This document shows, piece by piece, positions 1-8,680 of a DNA stretch of 30,239 bases. The position numbers were made by a program, and so were the translations under genes. Every line of letters begins with the position of its first letter. The first letter of the stretch is position 1. The notes beneath the pieces were generated by a model. The model did not search any database, was not told where the DNA came from, and saw only the letters and a list, made by a program, of their open reading frames with translations. The stretch spans positions 52,501 to 82,739 of the forward strand of contig JAHBMJ010002569.1 of the NCBI GenBank assembly GCA_018398765.1, in the 5' to 3' direction. The DNA is from Chromera velia (taxonomy: Eukaryota > Sar > Chromeraceae).

Positions 1-469
1 CACAGACGCACGTATACGTACGGCGCGGCGCTGCATGCCACGCGCGGCATGCATGTAGACCCGCCGGCTCAGCCTACCACTGTGCTATAACACTTCCAAC
101 CTTCACTCTCATACACTCCGGGCTCTAATTTAAAACCTTTAAAAACAACAAAAGAATCGCTAAAGATACACTTAAATGATGTTGAATATGTTTAAACCAG
201 TTTAAACTGTTTGTATATTTAAAAAAAAATTTGGAGTCGGAATTAGTGTTGGAGTCGGTCTGGTCCCGTTTTCACATAGGCGGCGGGATGCCTTAAAACT
301 GGTGGACTCATCCTGTGATTCTAAGGTGGAGTGATAGACTCAATTCAGCGAGGCATTCCACTTGTGTGTCATGTTTGCATATAACTATGACGAGCGATCG
401 TTATCTGTGTGTTGTCTAAATATATAAGTATAAAGAAAGGTCATCCTTCGATGAAGTTACTCAGAATTA
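1..469. other. Gene-free left end with palindromes and AT-rich tract
   Basis: The first 60 bases are GCATGC/CGCG-rich and include a near-perfect palindrome (GCATGCC ... GGCATGC at 33-52). Bases 125-230 are AT-rich with repeated TTTAAA and a perfect CAGTTTAAACTG palindrome. TTGGAGTCGG occurs twice within about 30 bases (about 231 and 249). I see no gene. Confidence 0.5.
418..435 (+). promoter_or_regulatory. TATA-like element
   Basis: AATATATAAGTATAAAG lies 35-50 bases before the ATG at 470. It is compatible with a TATA box for the left-island frames, but the surrounding DNA is AT-rich, so a chance match is possible. Confidence 0.2.
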
Positions 470-682
470 ATGGAAACAACATTCCCTCTGTCTGTTCGAG
501 CGCTTATCGCCGACTTCCTAGGCCATCACTGCCCCACCAGCAGTCTAGCCATCCCTTTTCACCTCATTCTATTTGTAGCCGCTAGCACTCAAATTATCGA
601 AGCTTCGATAAGCCTGCTAGATGCACTAGACAAAAGTTTACTAGATGATGCTTCGGTAGACCTACGCTTAGAGCTAGGCTGA
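470..682 (+). CDS. Short open frame of unknown function in left island
   Basis: This is a 70-codon frame starting with ATG, 35 bases after a TATATAAGTATAAAG stretch. The protein is hydrophobic and helical (AIPFHLILFVAAS, then IEASISLLDALDKSLLDD). Frequent CTA codons differ from the codon choice in MIOX. It shares its frame with 842-997 and 1190-1603. Function unknown; it may be part of a larger broken gene. Confidence 0.3.
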   Translation: METTFPLSVRALIADFLGHHCPTSSLAIPFHLILFVAASTQIIEASISLLDALDKSLLDDASVDLRLELG

Positions 683-841
683 AAGCCTTCTCCTAGTACG
701 GCACTAGAGCACGGCCTCTAAGCTATGGGCATTTTGCACTGTGTATAAACATTAGTGCACATAGGTGGATGGTGGTTGTGGGCTCTCCAAGCTCCAAGTA
801 TGGTCCACTACCGCCTTTTCCCGTCCGTCGTCCCTCTTTGA

Positions 842-997
842 TATGAAAATCTTCTTGAGTGCATCACCGAGTCCCGCCTGGAGGTCTGTGTGCAAACTGC
901 AGTCCTAGCACAGCTTTTGAAAAACCAAGATTTTGATACCGTTGCCCCACTAGCATCTCCTTTGCTACTAGCGGGACTTTGCGACCTTCAAAACTAG
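842..997 (+). CDS. Short coding-like open frame without start codon
   Basis: There are 51 open codons after a TGA at 839-841. The composition looks protein-like (CITESRLEVCVQTAVLAQLL, then PLASPLLLAG). It is in the same frame as the frames at 470-682 and 1190-1603, which suggests exons or remnants of one ancestral gene. Stops separate them. No family recognised. Confidence 0.25.
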   Translation, partial: YENLLECITESRLEVCVQTAVLAQLLKNQDFDTVAPLASPLLLAGLCDLQN

Positions 998-1176
998 CAC
1001 AAGACGCTCACCGGATTTTTAAAACCGGTGGCTCCTTCGAGTCTCTCGTGCGGAACAAAAACACTGACCTCCTGCGCTTTGATCGGCAGGTGGCTACGCA
1101 TCTCCATGATCTGGTATCATGCATGTGCGATCGCGCAGCATGGCTCATTGCATATATACTATACCCTGTAAGATAA
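979..1176 (+). CDS. Short open frame of unknown function in left island
   Basis: These 65 codons contain SKLAQDAHRIFKTGG and a helical stretch VATHLHDLVSCMC. There is no ATG at the start; the first codon would be TTG. It overlaps the end of another frame and ends 13 bases before the ATG of the T5orf172-like frame. It may be part of a spliced or broken longer gene. Function not recognised. Confidence 0.25.
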   Translation: MRPSKLAQDAHRIFKTGGSFESLVRNKNTDLLRFDRQVATHLHDLVSCMCDRAAWLIAYILYPVR

Positions 1177-1189
1177 AGGAAAAAAAAAT

Positions 1190-1603
1190 ATGCCTGCCGG
1201 TGGAGCTATTTCTTGTCTGATCAACGTGAACCGTCCAATTCTGTATGCCCTAGAAAACCCATTCTTAGCATCTCCGTTGCTTATCAAAATCGGCAGTACC
1301 TTAAAATGCCCAGACCACAGACTAGACCAGTACCACTTATGCTATCTGTGGGGCTTCAATATCATCTCTATCCTAGTGTTTCCGCCTAGGGTCACGCAAA
1401 CGCGGTTGGATCATTTAAAACGGCTACTTCTCGACTTATTTAGCGACTATAAGGTGGAGTCCTATCCTATGGCGCCACTTTCTGGACCCTCGCATGCGCT
1501 GTATCTGAATGAGCCCACGTGCCAACACCAGGCTCCGCCGCCGCGCTTTGTTTCGTACGTGTCGCGCACGTCAATCAAAGTTGTTGAAGTCGATCGAGTC
1601 TGA
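1190..1603 (+). CDS. Possible T5orf172/GIY-YIG-like domain protein
   Basis: This is a 137-residue open frame starting ATGCCTGCC. Residues 14-75 read like a compact GIY-YIG-superfamily fold of the T5orf172/MUG113 type: a strand with Tyr (ILYALENPF), then LIKIGST, then an Arg in HRLDQYH, then a hydrophobic strand (NIISILVF) and a helix (LDHLKRLLLDLF) followed by VESYP with a Glu. In that superfamily KIGxT and the following Arg are the most conserved features. Such domains are common in large DNA viruses, phages and mobile elements. The C-terminal third is Pro/His-rich and not recognised. It lies in an island of other short plus-strand frames. I assigned the domain from pattern alone, without alignment. 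Confidence 0.4.
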   Translation: MPAGGAISCLINVNRPILYALENPFLASPLLIKIGSTLKCPDHRLDQYHLCYLWGFNIISILVFPPRVTQTRLDHLKRLLLDLFSDYKVESYPMAPLSGPSHALYLNEPTCQHQAPPPRFVSYVSRTSIKVVEVDRV

Positions 1604-1938
1604 CCTTCATATTCAAGCATAGAACATGTTACTCGAGCAACGGATAGGATCGTTTGAGTCTGATGTTTGTTTGTTATAGATCGGGAGTCTAACACTCTGA
1701 GAGAGAGGAACAGAGAGAAGCATAAGTAGAAATTGTGCAATGATAGAATGAATCCAGCTGACGCTAGAACTTAAACTGATGTAGAGATGAACCTTCTCTA
1801 AACTGTTGTATGATTGAGTGTTGTAGATCTTCCCTAAGGTTCTTGTCCTCGCTTTACCTTCTGTCTGGACGCTATAAGGTGGCCGGACAGGGGGGACAAA
1901 GCATTGTGGTAAACGCCCAGCTCGATGAATGTCGACTC

Positions 1939-2431
1939 TCATGTACCGTCTATGATGGGGAGCAGATCTGTCCTTTTGCGTAACAGTAGAAAACCGATTG
2001 CAACGATATGGGCACGGTCAGGCAGAGACCGTGAGTAGGGGAATTCAGCGTCTCCTTGCGTTTTAAGCTGTCTGGAGTCCTCTTTCGGAGATCCCCTTCG
2101 AGTCTGATCCTGGGTTTTGCCTTTGTCCTTAGGTGGAGAGCCTAAAGATTGTTGGAGGTCGCCAAAGCCGATGGTAGAGATGTTGCTTGGTGTTGCTCGG
2201 GACTTTGAGGAGCCTGATTTCATTGAGAATCCTTTTAATTCTGTAACTGTTTCCGTCTTCCGAATGAGTGTCGGCTGATCACCTTCACTTGTCTTTGCTG
2301 TTGGTTCCTTGCTTGTCTGCACAAGGCTGACCACCTTCGTAGCCTACAAACACCTCCAGCGTGTCTGGGTCTGTCTGCACTGATCCTTCGACAGCGTCCA
2401 AACACAAGAAGACGCCCTTTGCCTCTCCCAT
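1939..2431 (-). pseudogene. Frame-broken coding remnant, unknown protein
   Basis: Two overlapping minus-strand frames look protein-coding. The first starts at the ATG at 2431 (MGEAKGVFLCLDAVEG, later DTLEVFVGYEGGQP) and stops at 2285. The second, open from 2334 to 1939, is polar and Ser/Thr/Lys-rich (TLIRKTETVTELKG, STIGFGDLQQ) and ends LLPIIDGT. The overlap at 2285-2334 and the smooth composition suggest one protein split by a frameshift, or exons whose splice sites I could not define. A third frame just upstream (2432-2480) may extend it. A gag-like or other mobile-element origin is possible but not shown. Confidence 0.3.
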
Positions 2432-2499
2432 GTGTCTGCAAGGTTGTCATTTTCTTCCGAGAGAGAGCTTGTCGCTTCTGGCTGTCCGTCTGTCATGTG

Positions 2500-3180
2500 G
2501 ATCGTTCAATGAGTGGCCGTTCGATCGAGTGCGAGACTGTGCTTGCATGTTAAACAGACAGAAGGGACGGATGGCGGCATACCACATGGAACAACGCAGT
2601 GACAGCCAGTGTGCCAGCCGGGGAGGGCCTTCTCCTCTGGGACCCTGACGCGGCAAGCCTGGAGTAGGAAGGAGGGGGAAGTAAGGAAGGGGTATAAAAT
2701 GACATCGAGCCTGCCCTCGACGGCAAAAGAGGCAGAAGGGTCGCGCCAGACCTACTGAGAGACAGAGTAGGGCACACGGCAGCTGCCGCCTCATCTCTTA
2801 CCGGCGCTGGCAAAATTTTTAACAGGGATCAGGAAGGGCAAAGTGGGTCATAAGGGAAGGGAAGGGGAGGGAGAAGGGGGGGGAAAGGGGAAGATGGGGT
2901 GAAAAGTGGGGACAAAGGGGGAGGGAAGGGGAGGGAAAAAAGGTGGGGAAGAGGGGGAGAAGGGGGTTGCTTCAGAGTGGGGGGGGCGAATCGAATCGAG
3001 GCTGGCCAAGAGCATATGAAGTACTAGCGATTCAGTATGACTGGAGCATCTTTTGTCCAGAGTTGAGAGGTCATGTGTCGAAAAGAGCAGCAAGGGGATG
3101 AAACGAGACAGAAAGAAGAGGTGAGATAGAAAAAGACCAGCAGGGCAGTCTGCAATGTGTCCGGTCCCTTCCCTCCCTCT
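2500..3180. other. Purine-rich low-complexity stretch, no gene seen
   Basis: From about 2836 to 2990 the plus strand is almost purely G and A (many GGGGA/GGGAAG runs). The flanks are mixed sequence with only short frames in conflicting directions. A pyrimidine-rich segment ends in ctttatgcag at about 3190, which could be a plus-strand splice acceptor for the fragment beyond. Confidence 0.5.
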
Positions 3181-3198
3181 CTTTATGCAGCCACTAAG

Positions 3199-3519
3199 TT
3201 AAACACGCGCGAAATATGTTTGTACTTGACGAGACGGCTGAGCCCTTCTGTCAACGAGAACTCGAAGTCGATTGCCTACCCCTACTTCAGCTATATATAA
3301 GACGCGGGCAGAGGATTGCCTGATTGCTGCCGCCATACATTTGTGTCTGTGCATGCCCACGACTGCCTGGGACTGCCCTTGCACCCCTGTATTGAACTCG
3401 GGGGAAGGATTAAGCTCATTGCAAAGCTGAGCATCAAAGAGGCAGACTACGAGAACGATAAGTCGAGCGCTGCATATGCCGTGCATTTAGAACTTCTGGG
3501 ACTCCTTTTGGAAGAGTGA
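3199..3519 (+). pseudogene. Coding-like plus-strand fragment of unknown function
   Basis: A possible acceptor (ctttatgcag) is followed by frames that look coding. One of them (TREICLYLTRRLSPSVNENS) closes at a TAA near 3300. The next, open to a TGA at 3519, reads LGLPLHPCIELGGRIKL and ends SSAAYAVHLELLGLLLEE. The second has no ATG near its start. It could be the last exon of a gene, or a remnant interrupted by the LINE that lies just beyond. A minus-strand frame also spans it. No family recognised. Confidence 0.25.
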
Positions 3520-3565
3520 CCTTCCTTCTCTCTCGGTTTGTCTTGGCTTTGCTTTGCTCATGGCA

Positions 3566-6031
3566 TTACTGTAATGCATTGAGGCAGGCAACATCTGTCT
3601 TTCTCAGCGGAATTGTTTCCAGTCCATACAGCGTGACTGGCAGCCAGAGGGCCTTGAACAAAGTAATTTTAGAAAAGGAAGAAACAAAGCCTAAAGAAGA
3701 GAGAGTACCAAACACAGCCTCCAGTGCCTTCTTCGCCACCTCAATGTGGGCTTCAACTGTCTTGCTAAGGTCCCCGCCCTCAAAAACCCAGTTGCCCAAA
3801 TACTTATATTTATTCACCACTTCTACTGGTCTGCCTTCATAAAGAAAAGGGGTCCGGAGCACTAGGTCGGGGTGGGGGGAGGAAAGACGCATAACTTTTG
3901 TCTTTTTTACATTCACCTTCAGGCCGTGCTCCTTACAATAGTTCTTAAGGCAAGACAGACGTTTCTGCAAGTCTGAAGCACTGTGGGCAAACAGAACAAG
4001 GTCGTCAGCGTACCCGATGTTTTCGATTAAAACGTCAGACAGTCTGACAGGAGTCTTTCTATCAGTATTCCCAGCCGAGCTTTGATTCCTGTTTTCATTA
4101 GCGGAGCTGACAGACTTATGCAAATTGTTGATGAAAAGAAGAAAGAGGAGAGGAGAGAGAGGATCGCCTTGTTTCACTCCTCCGCCTTCTGGAAAGCATT
4201 CTGTTGCCCCATCCACCCGAGCCTTCACCTGACTATACATCGAATGAATCATCCAAACATCGGCTTGGCTTACCCCTTCCTCCCTGAGGCTCTCTAACAT
4301 TTTGACCCAAGGAACTATATCAAACGCCTTGCTGAAATCAATAAACGCGGCAATCAGAGGGCTCTTCTTATTTTTGGAGCTAAGAATTAACAAAGACAGA
4401 GCAGTGAAGGCCTCCCTTGTCCCTACCCCCTGTCTGAAACCGAGCTGCCTTTCGTCAATTTTCACCTCTTTCCTGATCTTTGAGTCCATCAATAAAGTAA
4501 AAATCTTACCTAAAAGCCCCACAATGTGGATCGGGCGTCATTCGTTACAGTCGAGACTCGGCGGGCCCTTGGAGACGGGAGCAATGCGCAATACATTCCA
4601 GCGTTCAGGCTAAAAAGAAAAAAGGTGAAACAAATTAAAAAAGACAAAGAGCAGTAAGAGGGAGAGAGGAGAAAAACCAAAACATAACGAGAGGTGGCAG
4701 GGGCTAACCCTATCCAAACCCAACGCCTTCTTTGGGTCAATTCCTTTCAGTGTTTCCTCAATCAATGACATGTATATAGAGAAGGCGGGCTGAAAAGGAG
4801 GGGGGAAGGCCAGACCAACAGGTGCAGGCAGAAGACCAGGACCGTTGAACTGAGTGAAGGAAGATGCAGTGGGTTTATTATCCCCTCCCTTCTGTGTTTT
4901 GATTTTCCTGTTCCATTGCTAAACTTTCAAGGGGTCAACTGCTGCTTCTCTAGCTAGTCTCTCTGCTGTCTGTTGCTCGAGCTTACTCCTTTTTACTGTA
5001 AACAGTCGAGCTCTTTCCCTTCTCAGTTTGATACATTCTTTTTGTAGAGGGTGAGAAGGGTTTGGGACATGTCTTGCCTTTTTCTCGGCTTCCTTCACCT
5101 TCAAATGTATCAGGCAGCATTGTGGGTCCCACCAAGCCTAACGGGTGCTTTGCTTTCTCCCAAACTGTCTTCTCTTCTTGGATACCTTTCTCCCGTCTAC
5201 CACTACCCCCACTTTACTGTCTGCCAGCCTTTCTTCCCAGGAAAGACCCAACTGTTCCAATTGCTCAAGATAAGAAGCCTTGCTGAGAGAGTTAGGGGGG
5301 GGAGCATTCTGAGGGGGAGGTGGTTGTGGGGGAGGGGGTGGTGGGTCAGAGGGAGGTGGGATAGGGGGAACAACTTGACCTCCTTCACGCAGTTTATTTA
5401 CCCCTCTGTCGAACAGGCCAGGAAAAACCGTCTCAGAAAATGGCAGGACCGCTCTGGCGAGAGGAATCATTTCGTCATCAGTCACTGGGGAAGTTCTATT
5501 AACAGTGAGGAGAGGGGGGAGAAAAGAGAAATTCTTTTCGCCCGTGGGGGCATGTGGAGGATCAGAAGACATAGGGGGAGGAGATGAATCAAGAAAAAAA
5601 GAAAGAGAAAGAACAATATGTTCTGGAGCAAAGCCAGCTTCCAGGTTTGAAGTGGCAGAGGACCAGGCTGTCAAAAGAAGAGGATCTACAAAAAAGTGAT
5701 CAATCGCTGTTGTTTCTTCTTCTGCTTTAAAAAAGGTGCACGGGCCCGGAAAGGAGACATCAACACCCAGCCTCTCACATTTCAAGGACAGGCCGTGAAG
5801 AAGAATTAAGTTAGAGCCTTCATAAAGACGGATCAGCCAATTCCCTTGCTTGTCAGGTTGACTGCCATGGCTGCAGGCTGACAATCGAGAGGGCTTGCAA
5901 GCATCAACTTCGTTCTCTTCTCTGCTTTCATCAGTGGGACATAGCATTCTTTCCCAAATCAGCCCTTCCGGCACCCGAGTCCCCAGCTTGCCGTTCATGT
6001 TCCCAACCAAGATACGAGAGGTACCTAACAC
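3566..6031 (-). pseudogene. LINE endonuclease C-terminal half, linker and reverse transcriptase, interrupted by in-frame stops
   Basis: One frame runs from 6031 to 3566. The endonuclease part shows VGNMN (family GDxN), AIDHFFVD and PEHIV (family SDH). A proline-rich linker covers about 5290-5375. After a WWDPQC-type segment comes the reverse transcriptase. It has KKALGLD; the strand 1 motif PERWNVLRIAPVSK; RPIHIVGLLGKIF; QLGFRQGVGT; motif A FIDFSKAFD (near 4345-4319); motif B GVKQGDPLSPLLF; motif C YADD at 4012-4001; and YKYLGNW. The frame is broken by TAG at 5138-5140, 4919-4921 and 4610-4612 and by TGA at 4538-4540, and it ends at TAA at 3566-3568. No frameshift lies between these. The longest uninterrupted part is 4535-3566, with all polymerase catalytic aspartates present. 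Confidence 0.85.
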
Positions 6032-6969
6032 AGTGCATCGATCATGCCTTCTCTCTCTCTACCTCTTAGCTCCCTGTCTCTCTGTCTTAGGTCAGACCCT
6101 CTAGGTAGAAAGTACACACCGAAAACATGGAGGACTCTCGTAGCTGACTCCCCTCCTTCTGAGGGAGAAGGCACTAGGATGCATACACCCCCTGTCCTTA
6201 CTTCCCCGATGGTTGCGGCTTTCTTTCTCGACCCTTCCGCTTTGATTTTCCTTCTCAACCACTCAAAGTGATCGAAATTATGCCTTGTGTGAATGGATGT
6301 TCTTACGGGCATGGAGGGGCACTTCGTTTCAGTTAACACCACAATGTCTGCCTGGCAAGCGGCCAGCCACCGCTCGAGAGCCTTGCTTCGTATGCGTGAC
6401 CCCAGCCCCTCCACATTTACCGTTTTTATTGTGAGTTTCCTTCTTCCTGAAGCCATGAGACCAGACCTTACATCGTAAGAAGGAGAGAAAGCATTGAGGG
6501 AGGGTGAGCATGTAGAAGGAAAGAGAAGGGAGGGGGGGGACGGCTGAAAGACCCATTGAGGAATTGAAGAGGTTGTGGAGGGGCGCACCGGTGGGGCAGA
6601 AGTAGAAACACATGCAGAAGCCAAAGCAGAAGAGGAAGAAGAAAAAGAAACAGAAGCAGAAGAAGAAGAAGAAAAAGAAGAAGAAGAAGAGGAGGAGGAG
6701 GATGAGGAAGAAGGAGAAGAGGAGGAGGAGGAAGAGGAGGATGACGACATTGCAACCGGAGGGGGGAGAAGGTCGGAAGGAGAACCTGCATGACGCTTTT
6801 GTCGGTCTTCACACTTTCTAAGTCTGTATGCTTCCCTGCGACCAGCCCAGAAGGCACACACCAGACGCTTCTCGTCCTTCTTTAGTTGATCTGCGCTTAT
6901 CCATGCGAAGTTGGAAGCGCCCCTCCTCCAAAAATCATATTCTCTTCTCTTTCCCTTTCCGCCCTTCAC
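6025..6969 (-). pseudogene. LINE N-terminal region: poly-Ser tract plus first half of AP-type endonuclease
   Basis: The open frame starts with basic, Trp-containing sequence (DFWRRGASNFAWIS). It then has about 60 residues dominated by serine, encoded by TCC/TCT/TCG runs that appear as GAA/GAG repeats on the plus strand (about 6615-6750). The endonuclease domain follows: LTIKTVNVEGLGS matches the first conserved strand, and DIVVLTETK carries the catalytic Glu. It closes at a TAG at about 6025, where the domain is only half finished. The rest continues in another frame from about 6031, a single -1-type shift. No ATG is visible at the start; the first potential start is GTG at 6969. Confidence 0.75.
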
Positions 6970-7000
6970 TGCACGAATTCTTGCAGACGAGCGTGATTTA

Positions 7001-7465
7001 ATTTACTAGGATTTCCCTAAGATTTCCTGAATGAATGAATGAATGAAGTTAGCTTTGCTAGAGTGGAGCCGTGCTCCCAGTAGCCCATGTTCATGCAAGA
7101 GATTGTCAATCACTCAACTTTAGAGATAAGGCTAAGCGCGAGATCCCCTGAAGTGCTCGCTTGGTGAACTCACGAGCAGCATGCGCGTTGGAGGTGGCAA
7201 TATAAGACTCGAACAGAAGAAGAAAAGGTCGCGTTCACACAGAGACAGGCATGCGCAGTGAGTAACAAAGATCGCAAACGGCTCTGCATGCTTCATACGG
7301 ATCGACTTGTAAAGCCAAAAGCAGCATCTTCCTCGCTTCTGTTTCGGCTGCATCCAATCCTTCAATTCCTTTTCTCTGAATTCTTTGCTTCACTTTCTTT
7401 CCCTCTACCACTTTGTTTAGTTTATTTCTTGCTTCTACCCAATTGGAGCATACTGAAAGCCGGTG
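7001..7465. other. Stretch with no recognised gene
   Basis: This lies between the LINE 5' end and the next open frame. It holds a short GAATG-type repeat at 7029-7047 and CTAGGATTTCCCTAAGATTTCC at about 7005-7030. A similar variant of that sequence recurs near 8015-8040. Short frames conflict and show no domains. Confidence 0.5.
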
Positions 7466-7981
7466 TCAGAGATTATCAATTTTTCTTCCATTTGAACAAC
7501 CCTCTGCCAGACAAAACACCTCTCCCGGAGAGTTGGCCCCCCCCGTCAGACCCTTTCGATTTAGTGTCAATGCCCTTAGGAGTGGCTCAAACTTCTCACA
7601 TAAGGCACTTCTCGGCAGACAGGATATCCGTACCTTAGGGCCATTCTTTGAAGACAAAAGAAATAGAGAAGAACGTAAAGAAGACGGAAGAGCTCTCTGT
7701 AGTCCTGATAAAGAAGCAGACAGGGGGAAGTTGCCCCTTTCTTCCCTGTCTCCCCTTTTCATGCATTCCATTCCCCAGGCATCCTTAATTTTGGCAGAAA
7801 CAAACAAATTCCCCTTCGGAGCCCGTCTTTCTGAGCTCCAGACAGGGAGAGACGTCAAAAAGTCAAGGCCTGCCCATCTGAACAGACTATTGACGGCTCT
7901 TTTTTGCTTCTGCCTATCAATTTCCCATAGATTTTCCCAACGATTTTCATAATTTTTTGTAGAGTAAATGAATTTACGTGA
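7466..7981 (-). CDS. Unassigned open frame, possible exon or element remnant
   Basis: There are 171 open codons between a TGA at 7982-7984 and the stop at 7466. The first part has a convincing protein character (NYENRWENLWEIDRQKQKRA, then SLFRWAGLDFLTSLPVW) and runs through otherwise AT-rich DNA. There is no early ATG; the first in-frame ATG lies well inside (GMECMKRG). A plus-strand frame overlaps it (to 7952), so either or neither may be real. It sits upstream of the LINE on the same strand and could belong to an older insertion. No family recognised. Confidence 0.3.
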   Translation of the reverse strand, partial: SRKFIYSTKNYENRWENLWEIDRQKQKRAVNSLFRWAGLDFLTSLPVWSSERRAPKGNLFVSAKIKDAWGMECMKRGDREERGNFPLSASLSGLQRALPSSLRSSLFLLSSKNGPKVRISCLPRSALCEKFEPLLRALTLNRKGLTGGANSPGEVFCLAEGCSNGRKIDNL

Positions 7982-8680
7982 TCATCGTTGACGATAAATC
8001 GACTTCCAAAATCTGTTAGATTCCCCTAAATTCCTAGCTGTCTTAATTTAAATTCTTTTAGATTCGCATAGCTAAGTTCTAATCTAAATTCGCGTTTAAA
8101 TCTAGGTTTAAATTCTTAAGTCTTTGCACGGAAAGAACAATGAATCCTCTAGCGTGAATCTTAATGTAAGTATTGCATAAAACCAATCACATGCTCTCTC
8201 TGAAAACTTCTCGTAATGTTGTCACTGTTCAATGTCACATCGATTTTTAGATTTATTCAGAGCAATTAATGCTAGAATTAACGAATCAAAACATGAATAT
8301 TTAGTGTAATGCACACACAGACAGGCATGCACGAGTTATGATGATATAGGACCATCATTGTTCATTGTTTTCAAGCGAGATAGACTGAATCAGAGCTGTT
8401 GAAACAATTCACCCGCAAGCACGCATCCGTTCACCTCCACAGAAAGCGTGACAATGCATGATGCGAGGATCAACAAACAGGGGGGGATCAGTGAAGTGAA
8501 GTTCAGTGAAAAGTGGGCCGGTCAGTTGGTCGATGCCTCCAGTTGATCCCTTGTTTCGAGACCGTACATTTTCGCAACATGTGATTGATGGTCGATTAAC
8601 CCGAAGAAAGGTAAAATAGACGGAGCGCTGCTCGACCTTCGGCCAGTTGCATTTTCCGTTTTTGGATAATTCTACTCGAT
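7982..8680. other. AT-rich stretch, no gene seen
   Basis: About 7985-8340 is AT-rich with many TTTAAA/AATTTAAA and TCTAAATTCG-type words in loose repetition. It resembles 125-230 and 29060-29080 in composition. Beyond 8340 the composition returns to the background. No open frame longer than about 50 codons stands out. Confidence 0.5.

Larger units (their letters stand above)
3566..7000 (-). mobile_element. Degenerate LINE-type (non-LTR) retrotransposon
   Basis: Read on the minus strand, the order is: basic N-terminal segment, poly-serine tract, AP-type endonuclease, proline-rich linker, a WWD-containing basic helical region, then reverse transcriptase. This order is typical of APE-class non-LTR elements. 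The copy carries one frameshift (near 6030) and several in-frame stops, so it cannot make the full protein by standard decoding. The 5' boundary is set where frames close just above 6990, next to a (GAATG)-like repeat at 7029-7047. The 3' boundary is unclear: the reading frame stops at 3566 soon after the thumb region, and I see no tail. The clade could not be determined by eye. Confidence 0.85.

Noticed and set aside
4610-4681. A spliceosomal intron inside the reverse transcriptase (pyrimidine tract ending ctttttag)
   Set aside because: The translated segment aligns with the usual hydrophobic helix before the PERWN-type motif, and the frame is continuous apart from a TAG. An in-frame stop is the simpler explanation.
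5051-5587. A 178-codon plus-strand frame inside the LINE
   Set aside because: It is the antisense of the endonuclease linker and polymerase region, whose motifs are clear on the minus strand.
6575-6821. Plus-strand frames rich in Glu/Lys opposite the LINE poly-Ser tract
   Set aside because: They are pure translations of a GAA/GAG repeat; the minus strand carries the endonuclease gene.
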